Assembly (NCBI RefSeq): GCF_001685015.1
Contig: NZ_MAYT01000028.1
Coordinates: 124,001-188,000, forward strand
Direction: 5' to 3'
From: Pseudobacillus wudalianchiensis
GTDB taxonomy: Bacteria; Bacillota; Bacilli; Bacillales; Domibacillaceae
DNA length: 64,000 nucleotides
Shown here: positions 56,852 through 64,000 of the stretch, in pieces
Position numbering within the stretch: the first letter of the stretch is position 1
Layout of the letters: the number at the start of each line of letters is the position of its first letter
Translations under genes and position numbers: made by a program
The notes under the pieces: generated by a model
What the model saw: only the letters and a program-made list of their open reading frames with translations
Told to the model about the DNA's origin: nothing
Database searches by the model: none

Positions 56852-57630
56852 TGTTCTTCACCTTCAAGAAGTTCAAATAGTTGTTTTCTTAACTGCTGCA
56901 ACTGGCTATCAAGCCCGATTTCGATCCGGCCATGACTCGTTTCAATATAGCAGCCGTCTTCCTCCAGCTTTTCATTCGGATAAATATAACAAAGCGTATC
57001 AATTGGAAACATGGCATCTATTTCTTCTTTTTGACTAACGACGAACGAATAGTGTGCCGGATGAACGTGTATTTGGATTTCTTTCTGGTCTGGCATATCT
57101 TTTAACGCTTGCTTGATCATCGTTAAGAAGGCTTGCTCGTCTTCTTGAAGTTTTTGGCTAGTAATCCTTTCAGCTGACTTTATGGCAATATCGAGTATGA
57201 GTTTTTCAGATCGCTGAACATTCATTTCATACTCTTTTTTCGAACATTCCACTGCTTCTTTTGCTGTCTCAATCAACTCTATATAGTCATCGTATCCCGC
57301 TTTACGTCCTTGAGCTTGACCAGCCTGAAATCCCTCTTCATAAGCTTGTTCAACTAGCGCTTGCTTCTCTGCCTCCCACGACTGCTTTTCGCTTTCTATC
57401 GCTTGTTCGATTTCTCGTCGTTGCTGTTCCGCTTGAGCAATCATATCGCGAGTTGCTGCCTCAGCCTCTTCCAATATCCTTTTTTTGTCTTCCTCAAAAT
57501 AAACTGTTTGATTTGACAGTCCCTCTCCTTGATCTGAATCAGGAGGCGGGGAGTGAAATACTTTTACTTTGATTTCTTTATTCGCTTCGCTCGTACGTTC
57601 GGCCCGGTGGGATTTGATAATTCTAGACAA
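56848..57630 (-). CDS. fliH: Flagellar export regulator FliH
   Basis: About 260 aa. A long coiled coil (about 45-120, Glu/Gln/Ala-rich with AQGRKAGYD-like GxxxG spacing) and a C-terminal domain similar to the F1 delta subunit; it regulates FliI. I prefer the TTG at 57630 (MSRIIKSHRAERT), 9-11 nt after GGAGGGG within the end of fliG. In-frame ATG 57639 is almost on that RBS. Confidence 0.88.
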   Translation of the reverse strand: MSRIIKSHRAERTSEANKEIKVKVFHSPPPDSDQGEGLSNQTVYFEEDKKRILEEAEAATRDMIAQAEQQRREIEQAIESEKQSWEAEKQALVEQAYEEGFQAGQAQGRKAGYDDYIELIETAKEAVECSKKEYEMNVQRSEKLILDIAIKSAERITSQKLQEDEQAFLTMIKQALKDMPDQKEIQIHVHPAHYSFVVSQKEEIDAMFPIDTLCYIYPNEKLEEDGCYIETSHGRIEIGLDSQLQQLRKQLFELLEGEEH

Positions 57631-58639
57631 TAATGTCATCCCCTCCACCGCGGGCTATAATAATTTCACCGGCTTCTTCAAGTCTGCGGATTGTACTTAC
57701 AATTCGGGACTGTGCCTCTTCTACATCACGCAGCCGCACAGGACCCATAAATTCCATTTCTTCCTTGAAGGTTTCTACCATCCGCGTCGACATGTTTCGG
57801 AAGACGACCTCTTTTACATCCTCACTGGATACTTTTAACGACAGCAATAGATCTTCGTTCTCACAATCACGAATGACGCGCTGAATAGAACGATTATCCA
57901 ATGTGACGATGTCTTCAAAGACAAACATCCGCTTTTTAATCTCTTCAGCGAGTTCAGGATCCTGAATTTCGAGAGAGTCCAGAATCGTTTTTTCTGTTGC
58001 CCGGTCGACACCATTCAATACCTCTACGACTGCCTCTACTCCGCCTGTTTGCGTGTAATCTTGTGTAACGGTAGCACTTAGCTTTCGCTCCAAAATGGCC
58101 TCTACTTCATTGATAATCTCGGGAGAGGTACTATCCATAATAGCAATTCTCCTAGCAATATCCGCCTGCACATCTTGAGGCAGTTCAGAAAGAATCTGAC
58201 CTGCCTGCTGTGGATCTAAGTAAGAAAGAATTAAAGCGATCGTTTGTGGGTGTTCATTTTGAATAAAATTTAAAATCTGGCTTGCTTCTGCTCTGCGTGC
58301 AAAATCAAAAGGTCTAACCTGTAAAGAAGACGTGAGTCTATTAATAATGTTCTGGGCTTGATCTTTGCCGAGCGCTTTTTCAAGAACTGTCTTGGCATAC
58401 CCAATGCCGCCTTGTGTGATGTAATCTTGGGCCAGCGCAATATTATGAAACTCTTCAAACACTTCCTCTTTCGCCTCAGCATCGACTTTTTTTACTCCTG
58501 ATATTTCCAAAGTGAGCCGTTCGATCTCTTCTTCCGATAAATGCTTGTAAACAGAAGCAGAGACGTCCGGGCCGAGGGAAATAAGAAGAATGGCCGCTTT
58601 TTGTTTTCCTGTTAATTTTTTTTCTCTCACAGCCATCAT
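57623..58639 (-). CDS. fliG: Flagellar motor switch protein FliG
   Basis: 338 aa. It links the MS ring to the C-ring and interacts with the stator. The EHPQTIALILSYL motif (about 128) marks the middle domain and the C-terminal charged torque helix (VRLRDVEEAQSRIV) is present. Two ATGs are adjacent (58639 and 58636); GGAGG is 5 or 8 nt upstream. The last bases overlap fliH. Confidence 0.96.
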   Translation of the reverse strand: MMAVREKKLTGKQKAAILLISLGPDVSASVYKHLSEEEIERLTLEISGVKKVDAEAKEEVFEEFHNIALAQDYITQGGIGYAKTVLEKALGKDQAQNIINRLTSSLQVRPFDFARRAEASQILNFIQNEHPQTIALILSYLDPQQAGQILSELPQDVQADIARRIAIMDSTSPEIINEVEAILERKLSATVTQDYTQTGGVEAVVEVLNGVDRATEKTILDSLEIQDPELAEEIKKRMFVFEDIVTLDNRSIQRVIRDCENEDLLLSLKVSSEDVKEVVFRNMSTRMVETFKEEMEFMGPVRLRDVEEAQSRIVSTIRRLEEAGEIIIARGGGDDIIV

Positions 58640-58684
58640 GAACTCCTCCTATTCAGCACATGCTTATCTTTACCTAACCAATTC

Positions 58685-60271
58685 TTATTCTTCCGATAAC
58701 CAGGATCGAAGGAGCTTAGCGAATTCTTCAGGTTTCTCTTTCGCCATCTTCTCCAACTGCTTTCTGCGGGCTGACGCTTCTGTTTCGATTTCATTAATAT
58801 CTTCAAGTGTTTCAACTGGGTCCATTTCCTCTTCGAATTCCTCTTCCTCTTCTCGGCGACGAGCACGCAAAATAAAGAAGACTAAAATTCCGATAACGAC
58901 GAGCAGTACCGCTCCAATCACATACACCCACCAAGGTATATTTGATTGCTTTTCCTCATCAAATGTCACTTTGCCTTTAAACGGCTGAACAGAAACGGCA
59001 ATTTTTTGCTCTAAATCCTGATCCGTTAACTGCTGGTTATATCCTTTATCTATGGATGTGCGGACAATCGTACCAAGCATTTGCTGGATATCATCCACCC
59101 GCTCTTGAGGCAATGAATCCGGGCTGTTAGCTTTTGGAGGCTCAACCATCACTTGAATGCCTAAATCACGAATCTTATAAGGACTTTCTTTAATTTTCTT
59201 TCGAATTCGATTTACTTCGTTATTAATCGTTTCCTCTGAACGTTCATAATCTCCGGAACCACCTGCTCCCTCCATATAAGTGGAGCCTTGTGAATCAGCC
59301 GGGTCTTCTCCTTGGGGAACACCGCCCGCTGCGGCCTTATCCCCCGTAAAGGTTTCGGTAATTCGCTGAGCACTAATCTGAATTCCTTGCATCTTTTCTT
59401 CATCGACAGGAGTAACGAGGTTCTCTTCTCTATTTTCCTGAGTAAAATCGATATCCGCAGTGACGGATACTACAACCTTGTCCTGTCCCATAAGCGTCCC
59501 AAGCATACTCTGAACTTGGCGCTGAATATCCCGCTCAACATTTTTCTTGATTTCCATTTGTTGAACCATCTCATTGCCAGATAAAGAACCGCCGCCATCC
59601 TGCTGGTCATAATACTCAAAATTTTGATTCATAATAACAATATTCTCAGGTGGCAGGTTCGGCACAGTTTTCGAGACGAGATGATAAAGCGCTCGAATTT
59701 GTTTTTCATCAAACTGATATCCAGGCTCAGTGTTCAATACGACGGACGCAGAAGCTTTTTCTCCATCGTCTCTCACGAATACATCTTTTTCTGGGAGATT
59801 GATCATGACTTTGGCATCTTTTACTCCCTCAATACCTGTTATTAAATGAGCAAGTTCGGTCTGCATGGCATCGAGCTTTAAAATGTTAAATTCATTGTCG
59901 GTCATCCCAAAGCCAGCATTTTCACTAAAAAATCCATAATCAATGCTTCCTGACTTAGGTAGTCCCTCAGCTGCTAAATCAACCTTTAATGAATCTACGG
60001 TTTCTTCAGGAACTAATATCCCGGTTCCTCCCTCAGTAATTTCATACTTGATTCCCCGGCCATCTAAATTTTCTTTTATCGCTCCTACTTCCGTAGGTGA
60101 AAGGTCGCTGTAAAGGGGTACCATTGTTTCCCTTGTCATAAATAGAACAAGAGCACTAATAGCGATCACGAATAACAAAAAGGAACCAATCCCTATCCAC
60201 TTTTGCCTTTTCGTGCGGCTACTCCAATATTCTCTTATTCTCGTTAATTGTTGGCGTATCGTTTCATTCAT
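58685..60271 (-). CDS. fliF: Flagellar MS-ring protein FliF
   Basis: 528 aa. Membrane segments near residues 25-45 and 440-462 bracket the periplasmic-facing ring-building domains; the acidic C-terminus ending in FAKLLRSWLSEE binds FliG. The motif VPEETVDSLKVDLAAEGLP is diagnostic. It founds the basal body. Confidence 0.96.
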   Translation of the reverse strand: MNETIRQQLTRIREYWSSRTKRQKWIGIGSFLLFVIAISALVLFMTRETMVPLYSDLSPTEVGAIKENLDGRGIKYEITEGGTGILVPEETVDSLKVDLAAEGLPKSGSIDYGFFSENAGFGMTDNEFNILKLDAMQTELAHLITGIEGVKDAKVMINLPEKDVFVRDDGEKASASVVLNTEPGYQFDEKQIRALYHLVSKTVPNLPPENIVIMNQNFEYYDQQDGGGSLSGNEMVQQMEIKKNVERDIQRQVQSMLGTLMGQDKVVVSVTADIDFTQENREENLVTPVDEEKMQGIQISAQRITETFTGDKAAAGGVPQGEDPADSQGSTYMEGAGGSGDYERSEETINNEVNRIRKKIKESPYKIRDLGIQVMVEPPKANSPDSLPQERVDDIQQMLGTIVRTSIDKGYNQQLTDQDLEQKIAVSVQPFKGKVTFDEEKQSNIPWWVYVIGAVLLVVIGILVFFILRARRREEEEEFEEEMDPVETLEDINEIETEASARRKQLEKMAKEKPEEFAKLLRSWLSEE

Positions 60272-60327
60272 TACAATCCCCCGGTTAAGTTGCTTCTAAT
60301 TCAAAGGGTGTTTCTATCTTTCTGCTT

Positions 60328-60636
60328 TTACATTTGCATTCTCATAACTTCCTGATAAGCTTCCACCGCTTTGTTGCGTACTTCCATTGTTAATTGCATA
60401 GCTATACTTGCTTTTTGCCCTGCAATTAATACTTGGTGGAGGTCAACATCTTCTCCACGAATCAATTTATTAGTTAAGTTATTAGACTGCGCCTCTGCCT
60501 GGCTGACTTGATTAAGTGACTCTTTCAAAAAGTGGGCAAAGTTGTGCTGCGCCTCATAAGGTGTTGCCTCCGGCTTCGTTTCAGCCCTCTCTGTTTTTAA
60601 AAAAGGTGTTACTCCTTGAATAGATTGAATAGCCAT
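60328..60636 (-). CDS. fliE: Flagellar hook-basal body protein FliE
   Basis: 102 aa, full length. It connects the MS ring to the rod. The C-terminal segment QKASIAMQLTMEVRNKAVEAY is the family signature. Confidence 0.95.
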   Translation of the reverse strand: MAIQSIQGVTPFLKTERAETKPEATPYEAQHNFAHFLKESLNQVSQAEAQSNNLTNKLIRGEDVDLHQVLIAGQKASIAMQLTMEVRNKAVEAYQEVMRMQM

Positions 60637-60649
60637 TTATTTATCTCCT

Positions 60650-61108
60650 TTACTTACCAATCTCTAGAGCCTTCGTCATCATAGATTTAGAAGCGTTAAA
60701 TACCGTTACATTTGCCTCGTAGGAACGAGTAGCGGCCATCAAATCTACCATCTCACGCAATGGATCAACGTTAGGCATTTGTACATATCCTTCTTTATTG
60801 GCATCCGGATGGGTTGGATCATACACCATTTTAAAAGGTGTCACGTTATCATCGATAATCTTTGTGACCTTAACTCCGCTTCCTGCCCTGCTATTTTCTC
60901 TTCCCATTGCCTGATTCAAATACGAAGAAAACCCGCTCTGTTGAGGTTGAAAAACGACAGATTTCCGTCGATACGGCTGCCACTCCCCATTTATCTGACG
61001 GGCACGGGTTGAATCCATATTTGCCATGTTGGAAGAAACAACATCCATTCGTAGTCGTTGGGCGGTCAAAGCTGATGAAGTCGTGTTCATACTATGGAAC
61101 ATGGACAC
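60650..61108 (-). CDS. flgC: Flagellar rod protein FlgC
   Basis: 152 aa. N-terminal ALTAQRLRMDVVSSNMANM and C-terminal MVDLMAATRSYEANVTVFNA axial-protein motifs are present. The start is GTG, with GGAGG in the end of flgB 9 nt upstream. Confidence 0.95.
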   Translation of the reverse strand: MSMFHSMNTTSSALTAQRLRMDVVSSNMANMDSTRARQINGEWQPYRRKSVVFQPQQSGFSSYLNQAMGRENSRAGSGVKVTKIIDDNVTPFKMVYDPTHPDANKEGYVQMPNVDPLREMVDLMAATRSYEANVTVFNASKSMMTKALEIGK

Positions 61109-61110
61109 TT

Positions 61111-61503
61111 TTATCTTCCTCCTTTAATGATGTTTGAAAGAGAAGTAAACTTACCGCTTATCCGATCAGCAAGAGCGTTATAATAAATTTGGTTTGTGGC
61201 AAGATCTGCCATCTCTTTATCTACATCGACACTGTTTCCATTCTGATTAAAGGAAAGGTTACGATTCGTCATAATAGCGGGATGGCTTGCACTTGAATGG
61301 AAGGAAAAATGACGAGAGTCAGTACGGTGAGCAGTTAATTCATTAGCCTTTGTTTCGTCAAAAATCTCCTTAAAGCTGACATCTTTCGATTTATAATTCG
61401 GTGTATCAGCATTTGCGATATTATTAGCGATTACTTTTTGCTTTAACGCCGAATAATCTAATCCCTTTTCAAGATTGCTGAATGAATCTGAAAATATCTT
61501 CAT
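61111..61503 (-). CDS. flgB: Flagellar rod protein FlgB
   Basis: 130 aa, first gene of fla/che. The N-terminal segment VIANNIANADTPNYKSKDV is the rod-protein signature and the C-terminus fits FlgB. GGAGTGGTGATAA precedes the ATG. Confidence 0.95.
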   Translation of the reverse strand: MKIFSDSFSNLEKGLDYSALKQKVIANNIANADTPNYKSKDVSFKEIFDETKANELTAHRTDSRHFSFHSSASHPAIMTNRNLSFNQNGNSVDVDKEMADLATNQIYYNALADRISGKFTSLSNIIKGGR

Positions 61504-61643
61504 TTATCACCACTCCGTCTACATATATTAATAATATTTTCTCTTATAAACACATTTTGAAACATTTTTTCCTCTATTTCCTTTATTTTAAAGAGAAAGC
61601 ATCTTTTGCCCTAATTCTCTTTATTTTCAATCTCATGTTAGAA

Positions 61644-61652
61644 ACTATAACA
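61644..61652 (-). promoter_or_regulatory. Fla/che operon promoter, extended -10
   Basis: On the minus strand TGTTATAGT is an extended -10 about 140 nt before flgB; the -35 region is poor. The 382-bp gap 61504-61885 is AT-rich and holds this, the codY terminator and a possible CodY box. I found no convincing SigD promoter in it. Confidence 0.5.
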
Positions 61653-61705
61653 TAAATCCTGTCTAAATTTCACGAAAGATTACGGTTTTACGAATAAATT
61701 AATAA

Positions 61706-61720
61706 AATTTTAACTAAAAT
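61706..61720. promoter_or_regulatory. Possible CodY box upstream of fla/che
   Basis: The minus-strand 15-mer ATTTTAGTTAAAATT matches the CodY consensus AATTTTCWGAAAATT at 11 of 15 positions. CodY represses fla/che in B. subtilis. The local sequence is very AT-rich, so chance matches are easy. Confidence 0.3.
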
Positions 61721-61838
61721 GACAAATATAGGCTTAAAGACTCATATAATAGAACAATTAGAATTCGCTACCACACATTTAATCACAATTCCATAACAAG
61801 AAGCAAATGACAAACTTCCCATTTTGACAAAAACCAAC

Positions 61839-61871
61839 AAAAAAACCACCTGTCGAAAACAGGTGGTTTTT
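61839..61871 (-). terminator. Intrinsic terminator after codY
   Basis: On the minus strand AAAAACCACCTGT / ACAGGTGGTTTTT form a 13-bp stem with a 5-nt loop, followed by more T. It is symmetric enough to act in both directions. Confidence 0.9.
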
Positions 61872-61885
61872 GCTTTATTATTACT

Positions 61886-62665
61886 TTAATTTGATTTTAA
61901 TTTTTCCAATTCTACTAAGAATTTATCGTTTAACACTTTGATATATGTGCCTTTCATCCCTAGTGAACGAGACTCAATTACACCAGCACTCTCCAATTTC
62001 CGTAGCGCATTTACAATAACAGAACGAGTAATCCCTACACGATCAGCAATCTTCGAAGCAACGAGTAAACCTTCTTTGCCGTCTAACTCTTCAAAGATAT
62101 GCTCAATTGCTTCTAATTCACTGTACGAAAGAGAGCTAATGGCCATTTGGACCACCGCTTTGCTTCTTGCCTCTTCTTCAATTTCTTCTGTTTTTTCACG
62201 AAGAATCTCCATCCCTACGACAGTAGCACCATACTCTGCTAAAATTAAATCCTCATCGTGGAACTTCTCTTCTAAACGGGCAAGAACTAACGTGCCAAGA
62301 CGCTCACCTGCTCCTTTAATCGGTACAATAGTAGTATGGCCATTTCTAAACAGTTCTTTATTCTCAACCGGAAAAGCAGTGTATTCACTATCGACACCAA
62401 GATTTGAAGAGGTGTCTTCCAAATTAAATAGATTTTTTGTGTACTCTTCAGGAAATTGCCTTTCAGCGAGCATTTTTTTCATTCGCTCATTTTCAATTTG
62501 CTGATTTACTCCAAAGCCAAGCAGCTTGCCTCGACGGCTAACAACATACACATTCGCTTCAATAAGACCTGACAGGGATTCTGCCATTTCTTTGAAGTTG
62601 ACATGCTTGCCCGCCGCATCTTGAAGCAGCTTGTTAATTTTTCTAGTTTTTTCTAACAAATTCAT
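61886..62665 (-). CDS. codY: Global transcriptional regulator CodY
   Basis: 259 aa. The N-terminal GAF domain binds branched-chain amino acids and GTP is co-sensed; the C-terminal winged helix ([20 protein letters not shown], about 200-220) binds DNA. It represses stationary-phase genes including fla/che. RBS AGGAGG is 8 nt from the ATG. It follows hslU by 118 nt with no terminator that I can see. Confidence 0.97.
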   Translation of the reverse strand: MNLLEKTRKINKLLQDAAGKHVNFKEMAESLSGLIEANVYVVSRRGKLLGFGVNQQIENERMKKMLAERQFPEEYTKNLFNLEDTSSNLGVDSEYTAFPVENKELFRNGHTTIVPIKGAGERLGTLVLARLEEKFHDEDLILAEYGATVVGMEILREKTEEIEEEARSKAVVQMAISSLSYSELEAIEHIFEELDGKEGLLVASKIADRVGITRSVIVNALRKLESAGVIESRSLGMKGTYIKVLNDKFLVELEKLKSN

Positions 62666-62783
62666 GATTAAATCCTCCTACAATGACTGGTCTTTCTGTT
62701 ACCGATCAATGCTCTTATTTTTTCTTATTTTAAACTAATCCATTTAATTCCTGTTGTGCCCTTCTATCCATCTGATTAAAACT

Positions 62784-64000
62784 TTATAAGATAAACTGGC
62801 TTACATCTTTATCACGTGAAATAGCTTCTAGCTTTTCATTCACGTATTGCGGGGTAATCGTTATTTTCTCCATTGTAATATCAGGCGCTTCGAATGATAG
62901 GTCCTCGAGCAGTTTTTCCATAATCGTATGGAGACGGCGCGCACCGATATTATCGGTGCTTTGATTCACTTCAAAGGCAATTTCTGCTATTCTTTTAATA
63001 GCATCGTCAGAAAATTCAATTTCTATACCTTCTGTTTCTAATAAAGCGATATATTGTTTAATTAACGCATTATCCGGCTCCACTAAAATACGAACAAAAT
63101 CTTCTACCGACAGCTTTCCAAGTTCTACACGAATCGGAAAACGGCCTTGTAATTCCGGAATAAGATCAGATGGCTTTGACATATGAAAAGCCCCAGCTGC
63201 GATAAATAATACATGATCTGTTTTTAACGAACCATATTTGGTCACAACCGTTGAGCCCTCGACAATCGGTAGAATATCGCGCTGCACACCTTCTCTTGAA
63301 ACACTAGCTGATGAGGAGGCGGCACCTTTAGCGGCTATTTTATCAATTTCATCAATGAAAATAATCCCCGTCTGCTCAGCGCGTCTAACAGCTTCTTGTG
63401 TCACGTCATCCATATCAATTAGCTTTTGAGCTTCTTCATTTGTCAACGCTTCTCGTGCTTCACGCACCGATAATTTTCTCTTTTTCTTCTTTTTCGGCAA
63501 CAGTCCTCCAAGTGCATCCTGCATGCTCATGCCCATTTGCTCCATCCCTGATCCTTGGAACATGTCAAACATAGAAGGCGGCTGCTCCTCTACCTCAATC
63601 GTAACGACTTCTTCTTCCATATCGCCGCGCGCCAGCTTATCCGCTACAAGCTTTCTCTGTTCGCGAATAGAAGTTTCTTCATAAGAATCCTCTTGACTCG
63701 GTTGTTCCTGCCCGCCGCCGCCAAATAACATTTCAAATGGGTTCTTCATATTATTTGCTTTTTTTCTTGACGGAACGAGCAATTCAACGAGCCGCCGATT
63801 AGCCGCTTCTCTTGCCGGCTCTTGTACAGACTGTATTCTCTCTTCTTTCACAATTCTTACAGACGTTTCTGCTAAGTCACGAACCATTGATTCTACATCC
63901 CGGCCAACGTAACCGACTTCTGTGAATTTGGTTGCTTCTACTTTAATAAAGGGCGCGCCTGAAAGCTTCGCAACACGGCGGGCAATTTCTGTTTTCCCGA
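62784..64000 (-). CDS. hslU: ATP-dependent protease ATPase subunit HslU/ClpY (5' end cut by window)
   Basis: Partial: about 404 residues are visible and the start lies beyond base 64000. The window edge falls inside Walker A ([16 protein letters not shown] is visible). The I domain ([16 protein letters not shown]), Walker B ([15 protein letters not shown]), the sensor region [14 protein letters not shown] and the C-terminal tail ending in FIL, which docks into HslV, are intact. It unfolds substrates for the HslV peptidase. hslU precedes codY as in the B. subtilis codV-clpQ-clpY-codY operon. Confidence 0.95.
   Translation of the reverse strand, partial: GKTEIARRVAKLSGAPFIKVEATKFTEVGYVGRDVESMVRDLAETSVRIVKEERIQSVQEPAREAANRRLVELLVPSRKKANNMKNPFEMLFGGGGQEQPSQEDSYEETSIREQRKLVADKLARGDMEEEVVTIEVEEQPPSMFDMFQGSGMEQMGMSMQDALGGLLPKKKKKRKLSVREAREALTNEEAQKLIDMDDVTQEAVRRAEQTGIIFIDEIDKIAAKGAASSSASVSREGVQRDILPIVEGSTVVTKYGSLKTDHVLFIAAGAFHMSKPSDLIPELQGRFPIRVELGKLSVEDFVRILVEPDNALIKQYIALLETEGIEIEFSDDAIKRIAEIAFEVNQSTDNIGARRLHTIMEKLLEDLSFEAPDITMEKITITPQYVNEKLEAISRDKDVSQFIL

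Noticed and set aside
1-64000. Defence system, prophage, CRISPR array, transposon, rRNA or tRNA cluster
   Set aside because: All coding space is accounted for by syntenic Bacillaceae core genes. No transposase, integrase, Cas-like gene, spaced repeat array or tRNA cloverleaf was seen.

Overview
The window is a stretch of core chromosome from a low-to-moderate GC, spore-forming, flagellated member of the Bacillaceae. Every gene I can support (about 56) lies on the minus strand, and the order matches the Bacillus subtilis block that runs from clpY/codY through fla/che to spoVF, dapA and tepA. Dipicolinate synthase genes (dpaA/dpaB), CodY, PolC, RnjB, SwrB and SwrD point to Bacillaceae. I cannot assign a genus from sequence alone.

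Read in the direction of transcription (high to low coordinates): (1) 64000-61886, the end of the hslU-codY operon. (2) 61503-34166, the fla/che operon: flgB-flgC-fliE-fliF-fliG-fliH-fliI-fliJ-motE/ylxF-fliK-flgD-flgE-swrD-fliL-fliM-fliY-cheY-fliO-fliP-fliQ-fliR-flhB-flhA-flhF-flhG-cheB-cheA-cheW-cheC-cheD, then sigD-swrB. These genes supply the basal body, hook assembly, type III export, switch, chemotaxis core and the motility sigma factor. (3) 34018-20285, essential housekeeping: rpsB-tsf, pyrH-frr, uppS-cdsA-dxr-rseP-proS and polC (translation, nucleotide, lipid/isoprenoid, membrane proteolysis and replication). (4) 20122-12662, the rimP-nusA-rnpM-rplGA-infB-ylxP-rbfA-truB-ribC-rpsO translation cluster. 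(5) 12429-7946, pnp-ylxY-mlpA. (6) 7840-2933, dpaA-dpaB and asd-dapG-dapA (lysine/dipicolinate pathway). (7) 2708-1, rnjB and a truncated tepA. Many genes overlap by 1-11 bases, which suggests translational coupling.

The regulatory DNA is readable. Good intrinsic terminators follow rnjB, dapA, mlpA, pnp, rpsO, rpsB, frr, proS and codY. SigA-type promoters precede rnjB, pnp, rpsO, rimP and rpsB, and a SigK-like promoter precedes dpaA. Several leaders are structured (rpsO, rimP, pyrH, rpsB).

I found no tRNA, rRNA, CRISPR array, prophage, transposase or defence system, and no candidate for a wholly new system. The points most worth following up are: an interspersed repeat whose 20-bp core supplies the rnjB stop codon; a terminator plus possible promoter separating sigD from the rest of fla/che; self-complementary leaders before rimP and pyrH; and two unusually long terminator-like hairpins.
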